DNA of 14,269 nt from CBDTTW01 sp965363675 (GTDB lineage Bacteria; Bacteroidota; Rhodothermia; Rhodothermales; DASSAV01), in NCBI GenBank assembly GCA_965363675.1, contig CBDTTW010000073.1:1-14269 (forward strand), written 5' to 3'. The notes beneath the pieces were generated by a model, which searched no databases, was not told where the DNA came from, and worked only from the letters and a program-made list of their open reading frames with translations. Positions 1 through 6,920 of the stretch are shown in pieces. Both the position numbers and the translations under genes were made by a program. Position 1 is the first letter of the stretch; each line of letters opens with the position of its first letter.

Positions 1-1
1 C

Positions 2-191
2 GGCGTCGTCACCCTCACACCCGCCCGCGGCGTGCTCCGCCGCTTTCGCGGTTGGGCCGAGGTGTCGCGTCGCTACGAGGAGCTGTGTGCACTGCGCCGT
101 CGCTCGCTGGAGTCGGACGAGCCGGAGGTGGCGGCCTCGTACCTTCGCGAGCTCACGCGTGTGTCGGGCGTGGATGTGTCGTTCACGAGCC
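2..191 (+). other. Unidentified coding-like segment upstream of the hydratase homology
   Basis: Frame 2 is open from the window edge and reads like protein: by hand count only about 11 of 66 codons end in A or T, and the translation is charged and helical (for example RRYEELCALRRRSLESDEP, then VAASYLRELTRVSGVDV). I do not recognise the family. It is not the N-terminal half of an enoyl-CoA hydratase, which should lie here and should contain a glycine-rich oxyanion-hole motif; no forward frame shows one. It may be the 3' remnant of another gene joined to the hydratase by deletion or recombination, or an assembly chimera near position 192. Frame 2 stays open to 634, but beyond about 200 it is a shadow of the hydratase frame. 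Confidence 0.3.
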
Positions 192-599
192 GCCGATACG
201 GCGCGGCTCGGCTTTCCCGAAGTGCGCATCGGGTTTGTGCCGGCCATCGTGTCGGTGTTTCTGGCGCGCAAGCTCGGCGAGGCGGCCCTGCGCGAGTTGC
301 TGCTGCTCGGGCGGCGCATCACGGCCCCCGAGGCGGCGCGCATAGGCCTTATTGCGCAGGCCGTAGCCCCCGAGGCGCTCGATGCGGCCGTCGCGGAGAC
401 GGCGCGCACGCTGGCCGAGGAGGTCAGCCCGGCGGCGCTCCGCATGACGCGCACGCTCCTGGCCGACATCCGGGGCATGGGGCTGCGCGAAGCGCTCGGC
501 TACGCGGCCCAGCTCAACGCCCTGGCCCGTGGCGCGGCCGACTGCCGCGCCGGGGTGGCCGCCTTCCTTGCCAAGCAGCCGCCGCCGTGGAAGCGCTGA
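192..599 (+). CDS. Enoyl-CoA hydratase/isomerase family protein, C-terminal part only
   Basis: Crotonase-superfamily enzymes hydrate or isomerise acyl-CoA thioesters in the cytoplasm, in fatty-acid or branched-chain amino acid breakdown. About 135 residues in frame 3 match the C-terminal half: ARLGFPEVRIGFVPAIVSVF, where the Glu of FPEV matches the second catalytic Glu of hydratases, then the LLLGRRITAPEAARIGLI block, the SPAALRMTRTLL helix and the C-terminal trimerisation helices. The family is usually about 260 residues, so the N-terminal half with the oxyanion-hole GGG motif and first catalytic Glu is missing. The upstream 190 bp does not encode it in any forward frame. Frame 3 is open further left, with an ATG at 174 and a GTG at 87, but those residues do not look like hydratase. 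The stop at 597-599 lies 4 bp from the stop of the convergent small membrane protein. Whether this is a functional fusion, a pseudogene or an assembly error cannot be settled here; the domain call is firm. Confidence 0.75.
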   Translation, partial: ADTARLGFPEVRIGFVPAIVSVFLARKLGEAALRELLLLGRRITAPEAARIGLIAQAVAPEALDAAVAETARTLAEEVSPAALRMTRTLLADIRGMGLREALGYAAQLNALARGAADCRAGVAAFLAKQPPPWKR

Positions 600-603
600 C
601 CCG

Positions 604-765
604 TCAGATCAGGAAGGGAGCCACTATGAAATAAACGAGCGAGAGCCCGAGCATGGAAACCATGAAGTAGAACTGCCACGAGATGGGCTCGGAGCCCTCC
701 GGGGCGGGCGCCGCCGCCGTCGGGAGGGGGCGGTCGGGAAGGGCGTACTGCTTAACCTTTGCCAT
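604..765 (-). CDS. Small single-span membrane protein (53 aa) downstream of the amino acid permease
   Basis: This short gene was read by hand on the minus strand: ATG at 765-763, TGA at 606-604. The protein starts MAKVKQYALPDRPLP, continues with a Pro/Ala-rich stretch to about residue 27 and ends in one hydrophobic segment (residues 30-53, starting WQFYFMVSMLGL and ending YFIVAPFLI) that reaches the C-terminus. It should sit in the inner membrane with a short polar N-terminal tail. The gene lies 45 nt after the permease stop on the same strand, so it is probably the second gene of a permease operon. No strong Shine-Dalgarno site precedes the ATG. The amphipathic, evenly composed N-terminus and single clean transmembrane helix argue against a chance frame. 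I do not recognise a family. It could be an accessory subunit or stabiliser of the permease; that is inference from position alone. Confidence 0.65.
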   Translation of the reverse strand: MAKVKQYALPDRPLPTAAAPAPEGSEPISWQFYFMVSMLGLSLVYFIVAPFLI

Positions 766-805
766 GTCTATCGTCTCAGGAGTAAAGTGCTTGCTTCAGT
801 CAGGG

Positions 806-820
806 CCGCCTCAGAGGCGG
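806..820 (-). repeat. Small inverted repeat at the permease stop codon
   Basis: CCGCCTC (806-812) and GAGGCGG (814-820) are perfect inverted repeats around the permease TGA. A realistic RNA hairpin has a 6-bp stem and 3-nt loop. No T-tract follows on the minus strand, so it is not a standard terminator. It could partly protect or separate the permease part of the transcript from the small gene that follows. Confidence 0.35.
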
Positions 821-2268
821 GGGGCGTTCAGGCGGCTGTGGCGGCGGCCATACAGGAAGTACACCAGCAGCCCGAGGGCCAGCCAGATTCCGAACCGTTC
901 CCACGTGACCACCGGCAAACCGAGCGTAAGATAAAAGCAAATAGCGATAGTTGCTATGGGCACGAAGGGCACCAGGGGCACGCGGAAGCGGCGCGGGCGG
1001 TCGGGCTCCAGAATCCGCAGAAACCACACGCCGCCCGCCACGATGATAAAGGCGAAGAGCGTGCCGATGTTGGTGAGTTCGGCCGCCGCCGAGATGTCGA
1101 TGAGGCCCGCCGCGAAAGCCACCAGCACGCCGGTGGCGATGGTCGGAGCGACCGGCGTATGAAAGCGGGGGTGCACGCGCCCCATGCGCGCGGGCAGCAG
1201 CCCGTCGCGGCTCATGGCGAAGAAAATGCGCGACTGCCCAAGCTGCATTACGAGCAGCACGCTGGAGATGCTCAGGATGGCCCCGGCCGAGATGATGGAG
1301 GCTGCCCAGTCGGCCCCGACGTAGCGCAGGGCGGCGGCCACCGGCTCGGGGTTGTTGAGCAAGCTCGTCGGGATGATGCCCGTCAGCACGACCGTGACGA
1401 CGATGTAGAGGATGGTGCAGACGATGAGGCTGGAGATGATGCCGATGGGAAGGGTGCGCTGCGGGTCTTTGGCCTCCTCCGCCGTCGTGCTCACGGCGTC
1501 GAAGCCGATGTAGGCGAAAAAGATGAGCGCCGCCCCCGTCATGATGCCGCCCCAGCCGTTCGGCGCGAAGGGGCGGTAGTTGGCCGGCTCGATGTGCTGC
1601 ACGCCCACAAAGATGAACAGCGCGATCATGGCGAGCTTGATCATGACGAGCACCGTGTTGGCGCGCGCGCTCTCCTGGATGCCGACGACCAGCAGCAGCG
1701 TGATCAGCAGCACGATCACGACGGCCGGCAGGTTGATGACGATGGGGATGCCGAGCACGTGCGGCGCGGCGGCGAACACCTCCGGGGCCGTGTGCGAGGC
1801 CGTGATGGGGTCCATCCCGAGCCAGCGGGGCAGCGCCCACCCCCAGGCGTAGAGCAACCCTTGAAAATACCCCGACCACCCGATCGCCACGGCCACGTTG
1901 CCGACGGCGTACTCCAGGATGAGGTCCCACCCGATGATCCAGGCGACCAGCTCGCCGAAGGTGGCGTAGGCGTAGGTGTAGGCGCTGCCGGCCACCGGCA
2001 GCATCGAGGCGAACTCGGCGTAGCAGAGCGCCGCCAGGCCGCAGGCGATGCCGGTGACGACGAAGCTGACCATCAGCGCCGGGCCTGCCCCGACGTGCCC
2101 GTGCCCGCCCGCCGCCGCGGTGCCTGTCAGGACGAAGATGCCCGTGCCGATGACGGCCCCGACGCCGAGCATGGTAAGCTGCAACGGGCCGAGCACGCGC
2201 TTGAGCTGCGGGCCGCTCTCAGCGTTCTCGACGACGGATTTCCTGCGGTAAAGCTCTCTCCACAACAT
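811..2268 (-). CDS. APC-superfamily amino acid permease (cationic amino acid transporter type)
   Basis: A 485-residue inner-membrane amino acid transporter, the usual length for the 12-span APC family related to bacterial YfnA/GkApcT and animal CAT proteins. The TM1 substrate loop is GAVIGTGIFVLTG (residues 37-49). TM2/TM3 carries YAEFASMLPVAGSAYTYAY (83-101) followed by GELVAWIIGWDLILEY. The TM6 region FFAYIGFDAVSTTAEEAKDP (250-269) is characteristic of the CAT group, and the cytoplasmic loop FFAMSRDGLLP (349-359) is typical. The chosen ATG at 2268 gives the standard N-terminus MLWRELYRRKSV before the first helix; the frame is open further upstream, but that sequence is leader-like. The small membrane gene follows 45 nt downstream. 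The leader contains an intrinsic terminator (2300-2331), so expression may be set by attenuation. Substrate is not defined by sequence; amino acid uptake coupled to protons or ions is inferred from the family. Confidence 0.93.
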   Translation of the reverse strand: MLWRELYRRKSVVENAESGPQLKRVLGPLQLTMLGVGAVIGTGIFVLTGTAAAGGHGHVGAGPALMVSFVVTGIACGLAALCYAEFASMLPVAGSAYTYAYATFGELVAWIIGWDLILEYAVGNVAVAIGWSGYFQGLLYAWGWALPRWLGMDPITASHTAPEVFAAAPHVLGIPIVINLPAVVIVLLITLLLVVGIQESARANTVLVMIKLAMIALFIFVGVQHIEPANYRPFAPNGWGGIMTGAALIFFAYIGFDAVSTTAEEAKDPQRTLPIGIISSLIVCTILYIVVTVVLTGIIPTSLLNNPEPVAAALRYVGADWAASIISAGAILSISSVLLVMQLGQSRIFFAMSRDGLLPARMGRVHPRFHTPVAPTIATGVLVAFAAGLIDISAAAELTNIGTLFAFIIVAGGVWFLRILEPDRPRRFRVPLVPFVPIATIAICFYLTLGLPVVTWERFGIWLALGLLVYFLYGRRHSRLNAPRL

Positions 2269-2299
2269 AGGCCGGCTGCGTTTCGGAACGGGTGTCTGC

Positions 2300-2331
2300 A
2301 AAAAGGCCGCCGGGCCAGGGCCGCCGGCGGC
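2300..2331 (-). terminator. Intrinsic terminator in the permease 5' leader (candidate attenuator)
   Basis: Read on the minus strand, GCCGCCGG (2331-2324), a 10-nt loop and CCGGCGGC (2313-2306) form a perfect 8-bp GC stem, followed by C and TTTTT (2304-2300). This is a canonical rho-independent terminator oriented toward the permease, with its T-tract ending 31 nt before the permease ATG. No minus-strand gene lies upstream that it could serve. It therefore probably acts inside the permease leader. The plus strand has no T-tract after the stem. Confidence 0.6.
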
Positions 2332-2399
2332 TCGGAGGGACGTTTGGGGCGCCCCGGCGCTCCGCAGAGGCGCGCCGCCGCCGCAGATGCCAGAAAAAT

Positions 2400-2430
2400 C
2401 AAGGTACAGCAATTGGTTCAGCGTATTCAA
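2400..2430 (-). promoter_or_regulatory. Candidate promoter of the permease
   Basis: On the minus strand TTGAAT (2430-2425) is followed after 18 nt by TACCTT (2406-2401), within TACCTTGA. This resembles a sigma70-like -35/-10 pair and also, loosely, the Bacteroidota -33 TTG / -7 TAnnTTTG pattern. It would give a leader of about 125 nt containing the terminator at 2300-2331. The match is imperfect; transcript mapping would decide. Confidence 0.25.
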
Positions 2431-2550
2431 GGCGAGGGCGCGCCGCGCAGACCTTCTTTTCCGAAGCCGACGGCGCTTCCGCGGCGGCGCGTTGCAGGCG
2501 GCGGGAGCGCCCCGTATCATAGCGGCATGAGGAATGGAAGCGAGGGCGGC

Positions 2551-3273
2551 ATGGCGGATCGGGCGCGCATCGAGGGGCTGGCGGAAGGCGTGGTCGAGGT
2601 ATGGACCGCGCCGCTCGCGGACTGGCCCGAGGCGTCGGCGCTGGCGGCCCTGCTGGAGGCGACCGAGCAGGCGGAGATGCAGCGCCGCCGCCGACCCGGC
2701 GATGCGCTCCGGTTTGCAGCGGGGCGCCTGCTGCTGCGCACGCTCGCGGGGCAGTACCTGGGGCGGCCCGCCGAGGCCGTCGGGGTGGAGCGCGGGCCGC
2801 ACGGGCAGCCGCTGCTGCGCCGGGCGCCGGGCGACCCGCCGCTGCGCTTCAGCGTGGCGCATGCCGGGGGCTGCCTCGTGCTGGCTTTCGCCCTGGGGCG
2901 TCGTGTGGGCGCCGACGTCGAGCCTGCCGGGCGCCGCCTGCGCCCCGAGATGGCCGCGCGGATGCTGGCCCCGGAGGAGCGCGCCGCTCTGGCCTGCGCC
3001 CCCGAGCCCGAGCAGGCGCGGATGCTGCTTCAGTACTGGACGCGCAAGGAAGCTTACCTGAAGGCAATAGGAGCGGGCATCGGAGGGGGGCTGCAATGCT
3101 TCGCCACGCCGCCGGCGCCGTGGGGCGCGGCCTATGTGGGCGAGGAGCCGTGGGCCTACCACGATCTGGCGTGGCAGGGCTACACGGGCGCCGTAGCCGC
3201 AGAAGGGGAGGCGCTGGCGATTCGCCGGAGAGACGCAGGGCCGCCGCCGACCGGCCGGCGCGCGCCCGCATAA
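2551..3273 (+). CDS. 4'-phosphopantetheinyl transferase, Sfp type
   Basis: This enzyme moves the 4'-phosphopantetheine arm of coenzyme A onto the serine of acyl or peptidyl carrier proteins. The 240-residue length fits the Sfp/Gsp/HetI group. Visible motifs in order are RFAAGRLLLR (54-63), the loop GPHGQPLL (82-89), FSVAHAGG (100-107), the metal-binding GADVEP (120-125, with Asp122 and Glu124) and WTRKEAYLKAIGAGI (163-177, with Glu167 as third acidic ligand and Lys166/Lys171). All catalytic residues are present. The start at 2551 follows GAGGG closely; an in-frame ATG at 2527 would add eight residues without homology. It is transcribed divergently from the permease and stands alone, with no polyketide, peptide or fatty-acid synthase nearby, so its carrier-protein partners lie elsewhere. 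The same frame is open upstream to 529, but only as antisense of the permease. Confidence 0.92.
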   Translation: MADRARIEGLAEGVVEVWTAPLADWPEASALAALLEATEQAEMQRRRRPGDALRFAAGRLLLRTLAGQYLGRPAEAVGVERGPHGQPLLRRAPGDPPLRFSVAHAGGCLVLAFALGRRVGADVEPAGRRLRPEMAARMLAPEERAALACAPEPEQARMLLQYWTRKEAYLKAIGAGIGGGLQCFATPPAPWGAAYVGEEPWAYHDLAWQGYTGAVAAEGEALAIRRRDAGPPPTGRRAPA

Positions 3274-3301
3274 ACATTCCGCAGCCAAACATTTTCCTGA
3301 A

Positions 3302-3322
3302 ACGAAAGCCCTGCGCTTTCGT
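3302..3322. repeat. Perfect hairpin after the transferase gene
   Basis: ACGAAAGC (3302-3309), a 5-nt loop and GCTTTCGT (3315-3322) form a perfect 8-bp stem 28 bp after the transferase stop. Neither strand has a T-tract directly after it, so intrinsic termination is doubtful; it may still stabilise the 3' end of the mRNA. The rest of the 248-bp gap up to the RND gene holds a GC-rich stretch, a short T-run at 3379-3384 without a good stem before it, and an AT-rich island near 3440-3463. Confidence 0.4.
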
Positions 3323-3444
3323 AATGAAGGAGCCGCGCCGCCGGGCGGCGAAAAACGCGCCTGCCGAGGGCTGTATGCCTTTTTTGCGCTATAGGCCAAA
3401 TGGCGCGCATCCGGGGGAAACCGAAGCCGGGCCTGGGTGTTGAT

Positions 3445-3454
3445 TGTTATAACA
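3445..3454. promoter_or_regulatory. Palindrome in the AT-rich region upstream of the RND pump
   Basis: TGTTATAACA is a perfect 10-bp palindrome within a short AT-rich island (about 3440-3463) that stands out from the GC-rich surroundings. It ends 67 bp before the RND start. Its position suits an operator or promoter element of the pump gene. No regulator gene is adjacent, and no convincing -35/-10 pair could be placed. Confidence 0.3.
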
Positions 3455-3521
3455 GATATATGTGCAGGATTGTAGGGCTGTGATTGCAGCGCCGCCGACT
3501 GCGCCCATTTTCTAATCTTTT

Positions 3522-6500
3522 ATGTATATATCTGACTTCGCCATCCGCCGGCCGCTGGTCACCGTAGTGGCGATGCTCGTGCTGGTGCTCTACGGCATTT
3601 TTGCCCTGACGCGCCTCCAGACCGACGAGTTTCCGGAGGTCAATCCGCCCGTGGTGCTCGTCGGCATTCCGTACCCCGGCGCTTCGCCGGGCGGCGTCGA
3701 GCGGGAGGTGGTCGATCCGGTCGAGGAGGCCATCTCGGGCCTGAGCGGCGTGGATGAAATCACGAGCACGGCCTACGACGGCTATGCGCAGCTCGTGGTG
3801 ATGTTCGTCTTCGAGAAGGACATGCAGGAGGCGACCCAGGGCATCCGCGACGCGATTTCGCAGATCCGGAACGATTTGCCGCCTGAAATGGAGGAGCCCA
3901 TCCTTCAGCGCTTCGACCCGAACGATTTGCCCATCGTGTCGCTGACGCTCGCTTCGAGCACGCGGCGGCAGGGCGAACTGACGCGCCTGGCCGACCCCGG
4001 CATCACGCGCGCCCTCCGGGCGCTGCAAGGCGTCTCCGAAGTGCGCTTGCAGGGCGACGTAGAGCGCGAGCTGACCGTAGAGGTCAAGCCGGATCTGCTT
4101 ACGTCGGCAGGGGTGAGCGTAGCCCAGATCGTGCAGGCGATCCAGGCGCAGAACCTGGCCGCGCCGGTGGGCCGGCTTCAGACGCAGCAGTCCGAGCAGA
4201 CGGTGCGCCTGGCCGGGCGCCTGCCGGGGCCGGAAGCCCTGGCGCAGGTCGTCGTGGCGACGGGGACCGGCGGCCGACCCGTGCGCCTGGGCGAGGTGGC
4301 CGACGTAAAGGTATCGACGGAGGAAGCGCGCACCCTGGCGCTCTACAACGAGGGCGAGGCCGTCGGCATCGACGTGGTCAAGGCGCGCGGCTACAGCACG
4401 ACCGCCGTCGCGGAAGACGTGGTGGCGCAGATCGAGACGATCCGCAAGACCCTGCCGAAGGATGTCGAACTGACCGTAGTGCGCAACTCGGGCGTGCGCG
4501 TCGAAAGCTCGGTCGAGAACGTGCAGTCGGCCCTGGTCGAAGGGGCTCTGCTCACGATCCTGGTGGTGTTCCTTTTCCTGAACTCCTGGCGCTCGACGGT
4601 CATCACGGGCATCGCCCTGCCGGTCTCGGTGTTGGCCTCGTTCATCGCCGTATGGGTGATGGGCTTCACGCTCAACACGATGTCGCTGCTGGGCCTCACG
4701 CTCGCCATCGGCATCCTGATCGACGACGCCATCGTGGTGCGCGAGAACATCGTACGGCACGTGGAAATGGGCAAGGACCATCTCCGGGCGGCGCACGAGG
4801 GCACCTCCGAAATCGGCCTTGCGGTGGCGGCGACCACCTTCTCCATTGTGGCGGTGTTCGTCCCGATTGCCTTCATGAGCGGCATGGCCGGGCAGTGGTT
4901 CAAGCCATTCGCCCTTACGATTGCCTGCGCCGTGCTCGTCTCGCTGTTCGTCTCGTTCTCGCTCGACCCGATGCTTTCGGCTTACTGGCCGGACCCGCAC
5001 CGCCCGGCTCACAAGCGCGGCTTCCTCACGCGCGCGCTCGACCGCTTCAACGCGTGGTTCGAGGACCTGGCCGAGTGGTACAAAGGCGTCGTGGCGTGGG
5101 CGCTCGACCATCCGAAGTCGATGATCGCCCTGGCGACGGTCTCGTTCGTACTGGCCCTGGCCCTGCCGGCGATCGGGGTGGTGGGCACGTCGTTCTTTCC
5201 CGAGGAGGACAACTCGGAGATCTTTATCGGCGTGGACGCGCCGCCGGGATCGAGCATGGAGTACACGCGGGGCAAGGTGCTCGATTTGCTGCGCATTACG
5301 CGGGCCAACCCTGAAGTGCTGTATACCTACACCACGCTCGGCGACGGCCTCGGCGGGGTGGACGTGGCCTCGATCTACGTCAAGATGTCCAAGCCTGCCG
5401 AGCGCGCGCGTTCGGCGCAGGATGTCGCCGCCGCGCTGCGCACCGAGTTGCAGCAGAAGGTGCAGGGGGTCACGCCGGCGGTGTATACCAGCCAGTTCCA
5501 GGGCGAAAGCAAGCAGATCCAGATTCAGCTTCGCGGCGACGACCCCGAAGCGCTGCTCCGGGGGGCCGAAATCGTGCTCGCCGAGGTGAAGCAGGTAGAG
5601 AATGCCGTGGACGTGGGCCTCTCCACGCGCGGCCAGAAGCCCGAGCTGGAGGTCTCCATCGACCGCGACCAGGCCGCCATCCGCAACGTGTCGGTGGGCG
5701 AGATTGCCCAATCGCTGCGCCCGGCTTTCGCGGGCTTGGACGCCGGCGACTGGGTGGACCCCGAGGGCGAAACGCGCGACATCATGGTGCGCCTGGCGCC
5801 GGAGTACCGCCGCGATGCGTCGGACCTGGAGTGGCTGCCCCTGCGGGTGCGGGGGGCCAACGGCGAAACCGTCACCATGCCGATCCGCGAGGTGGCGCGC
5901 GTGAAGGAAGGGCTGGGGCCGGCCATCATCGAGCACCTCGACCGGGATAACGTCGTCACGGTCGAGGCCAACACTACGGGGCGGCCGCTCTCGGAAGTGA
6001 TCAAGGACATCGATGCGCGCCTGAAGACGGTGCAGTTGCCGGAGGGCGTGCGCATGACCCAGGGCGGCGAGGTCGAGGATCAGCAGGAAGTGTTCACCGA
6101 GATGTTCCTAGCCCTTTTGGCGGGCATCTCGCTGATGTACCTGATCCTGGTGTTGCAGTTCGGCTCGTTCCTCGATCCGCTGGCGATCATGCTTTCGCTG
6201 CCGCTCTCGCTCATCGGCGTCGTGCTGGCGCTGGCGCTTACCAACTCGACGATCAACCTGATGAGCCTGATCGGCGTGATTCTGCTCATGGGCATCGTGG
6301 CGAAGAACGCCATCCTGCTCATCGACTTCGCCAAGTGGGCGCGCGAGCGGGAGGGCCTCTCGGTCCGCGACGCGCTCATCCAGGCGGGCGCGACGCGTTT
6401 GCGGCCGATCCTGATGACGACGCTGGCGCTCATCGCGGGCATGCTTCCGGTGGCGCTCGGCACGGGCGAGGGCGCCGGCTTCCGGCGGCCGCTCGGGCAC

Positions 6501-6725
6501 GCCGTCATCGGCGGCACGATCACCTCGACCCTGCTGACGCTGCTCGTCATCCCGGTGGCCTACGAAATCCTGGACGGCTGGCGCACGAAGCTGTTCGGGC
6601 TGTTCCGCAAAAAGAAGCCGGCCGAGCCGCCGCATAGCAGCCCGGATGGGCGCGTCCACCCGGCCCCGACCGCCGAGCCGGTGCAGGGCGACGGCGGGGT
6701 GCTCAACCCGCAGCTTCGCGCGTAG
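3522..6725 (+). CDS. RND-family (AcrB/HAE1-type) efflux pump inner-membrane permease
   Basis: A 1067-residue proton-driven exporter that, with a periplasmic adaptor and an outer-membrane channel, expels drugs, solvents or lipophiles. Length and layout match the HAE1 family. TM1 follows MYISDFAIRRPLVTVV. A porter-domain block contains YPGASPGGVEREVVDPVEEA (51-70). TM4 carries LTLAIGILIDDAIVVRENI (392-410), with the proton-relay pair Asp401-Asp402. A second hydrophobic start near residue 530 opens the duplicated half, with FFPEEDNSEIFIGVDAPPGS, and TM10 has GIVAKNAILLIDFAKW with relay Lys928. The last 40 residues are a polar, proline-rich tail after RKKKP. The start gives the usual short cytoplasmic N-terminus; no Shine-Dalgarno site is seen before it, only a T-rich stretch. 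Adaptor and outer-membrane genes, normally adjacent, are absent on both sides within the window. Substrate range cannot be read from sequence. Confidence 0.95.
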   Translation: MYISDFAIRRPLVTVVAMLVLVLYGIFALTRLQTDEFPEVNPPVVLVGIPYPGASPGGVEREVVDPVEEAISGLSGVDEITSTAYDGYAQLVVMFVFEKDMQEATQGIRDAISQIRNDLPPEMEEPILQRFDPNDLPIVSLTLASSTRRQGELTRLADPGITRALRALQGVSEVRLQGDVERELTVEVKPDLLTSAGVSVAQIVQAIQAQNLAAPVGRLQTQQSEQTVRLAGRLPGPEALAQVVVATGTGGRPVRLGEVADVKVSTEEARTLALYNEGEAVGIDVVKARGYSTTAVAEDVVAQIETIRKTLPKDVELTVVRNSGVRVESSVENVQSALVEGALLTILVVFLFLNSWRSTVITGIALPVSVLASFIAVWVMGFTLNTMSLLGLTLAIGILIDDAIVVRENIVRHVEMGKDHLRAAHEGTSEIGLAVAATTFSIVAVFVPIAFMSGMAGQWFKPFALTIACAVLVSLFVSFSLDPMLSAYWPDPHRPAHKRGFLTRALDRFNAWFEDLAEWYKGVVAWALDHPKSMIALATVSFVLALALPAIGVVGTSFFPEEDNSEIFIGVDAPPGSSMEYTRGKVLDLLRITRANPEVLYTYTTLGDGLGGVDVASIYVKMSKPAERARSAQDVAAALRTELQQKVQGVTPAVYTSQFQGESKQIQIQLRGDDPEALLRGAEIVLAEVKQVENAVDVGLSTRGQKPELEVSIDRDQAAIRNVSVGEIAQSLRPAFAGLDAGDWVDPEGETRDIMVRLAPEYRRDASDLEWLPLRVRGANGETVTMPIREVARVKEGLGPAIIEHLDRDNVVTVEANTTGRPLSEVIKDIDARLKTVQLPEGVRMTQGGEVEDQQEVFTEMFLALLAGISLMYLILVLQFGSFLDPLAIMLSLPLSLIGVVLALALTNSTINLMSLIGVILLMGIVAKNAILLIDFAKWAREREGLSVRDALIQAGATRLRPILMTTLALIAGMLPVALGTGEGAGFRRPLGHAVIGGTITSTLLTLLVIPVAYEILDGWRTKLFGLFRKKKPAEPPHSSPDGRVHPAPTAEPVQGDGGVLNPQLRA

Positions 6726-6753
6726 TAGTCCGCCCGGTATTTATCGTCGATGT

Positions 6754-6784
6754 AAGCCCTCTGCACGCCCTGTGTAGAGGGCTT
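6754..6784. terminator. Hairpin after the RND gene
   Basis: AAGCCCTCT (6754-6762) pairs perfectly with AGAGGGCTT (6776-6784); inside, a possible G-U pair and CAC/GTG extend the stem to about 13 bp with a 5-nt loop. It lies 28 bp after the RND stop and is the obvious structural end of that transcript. It lacks a T-tract on either strand, so it may stop transcription weakly, work with Rho, or mainly protect the mRNA end. The remaining gap to 6920 shows nothing convincing. Confidence 0.45.
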
Positions 6785-6920
6785 GCCGCATCCGGGGGGG
6801 TAGGCAAGAGACCCGGCGTTGCCGTATGCTTGTGGCAGTTGGCGCCTCGCGCTTTTCCAGGAGCAGCGCGCCCGACAGAAGCGGCGGCACACCTTCCGTT
6901 ATTGGAAAAAATCAAAAGAT

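Noticed and set aside
529..2550. Very long plus-strand open frame leading into the phosphopantetheinyl transferase (to 3273)
   Set aside because: It is antisense to the permease; the translation is low-complexity, rich in Arg, Asp, His and Gly, as expected opposite a high-GC3 gene. Only the part from 2551 has family motifs.
3366..3390. Terminator at the T-run 3379-3384
   Set aside because: Only a 3-bp GGC/GCC stem precedes the T-run, too weak for an intrinsic terminator.
2269..3399. Minus-strand extension of the permease frame up to 3399
   Set aside because: It is the antisense of the transferase gene; the permease family N-terminus starts at 2268.
3324..3443. Possible 39-residue plus-strand peptide before the RND gene
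   Set aside because: No ribosome binding site, very basic and low-complexity composition, and no hydrophobic or conserved feature.
3447..5936. 829-codon minus-strand open frame opposite the RND gene
   Set aside because: His/Arg/Asp-rich shadow with no recognisable domain; the plus strand encodes a full RND pump.
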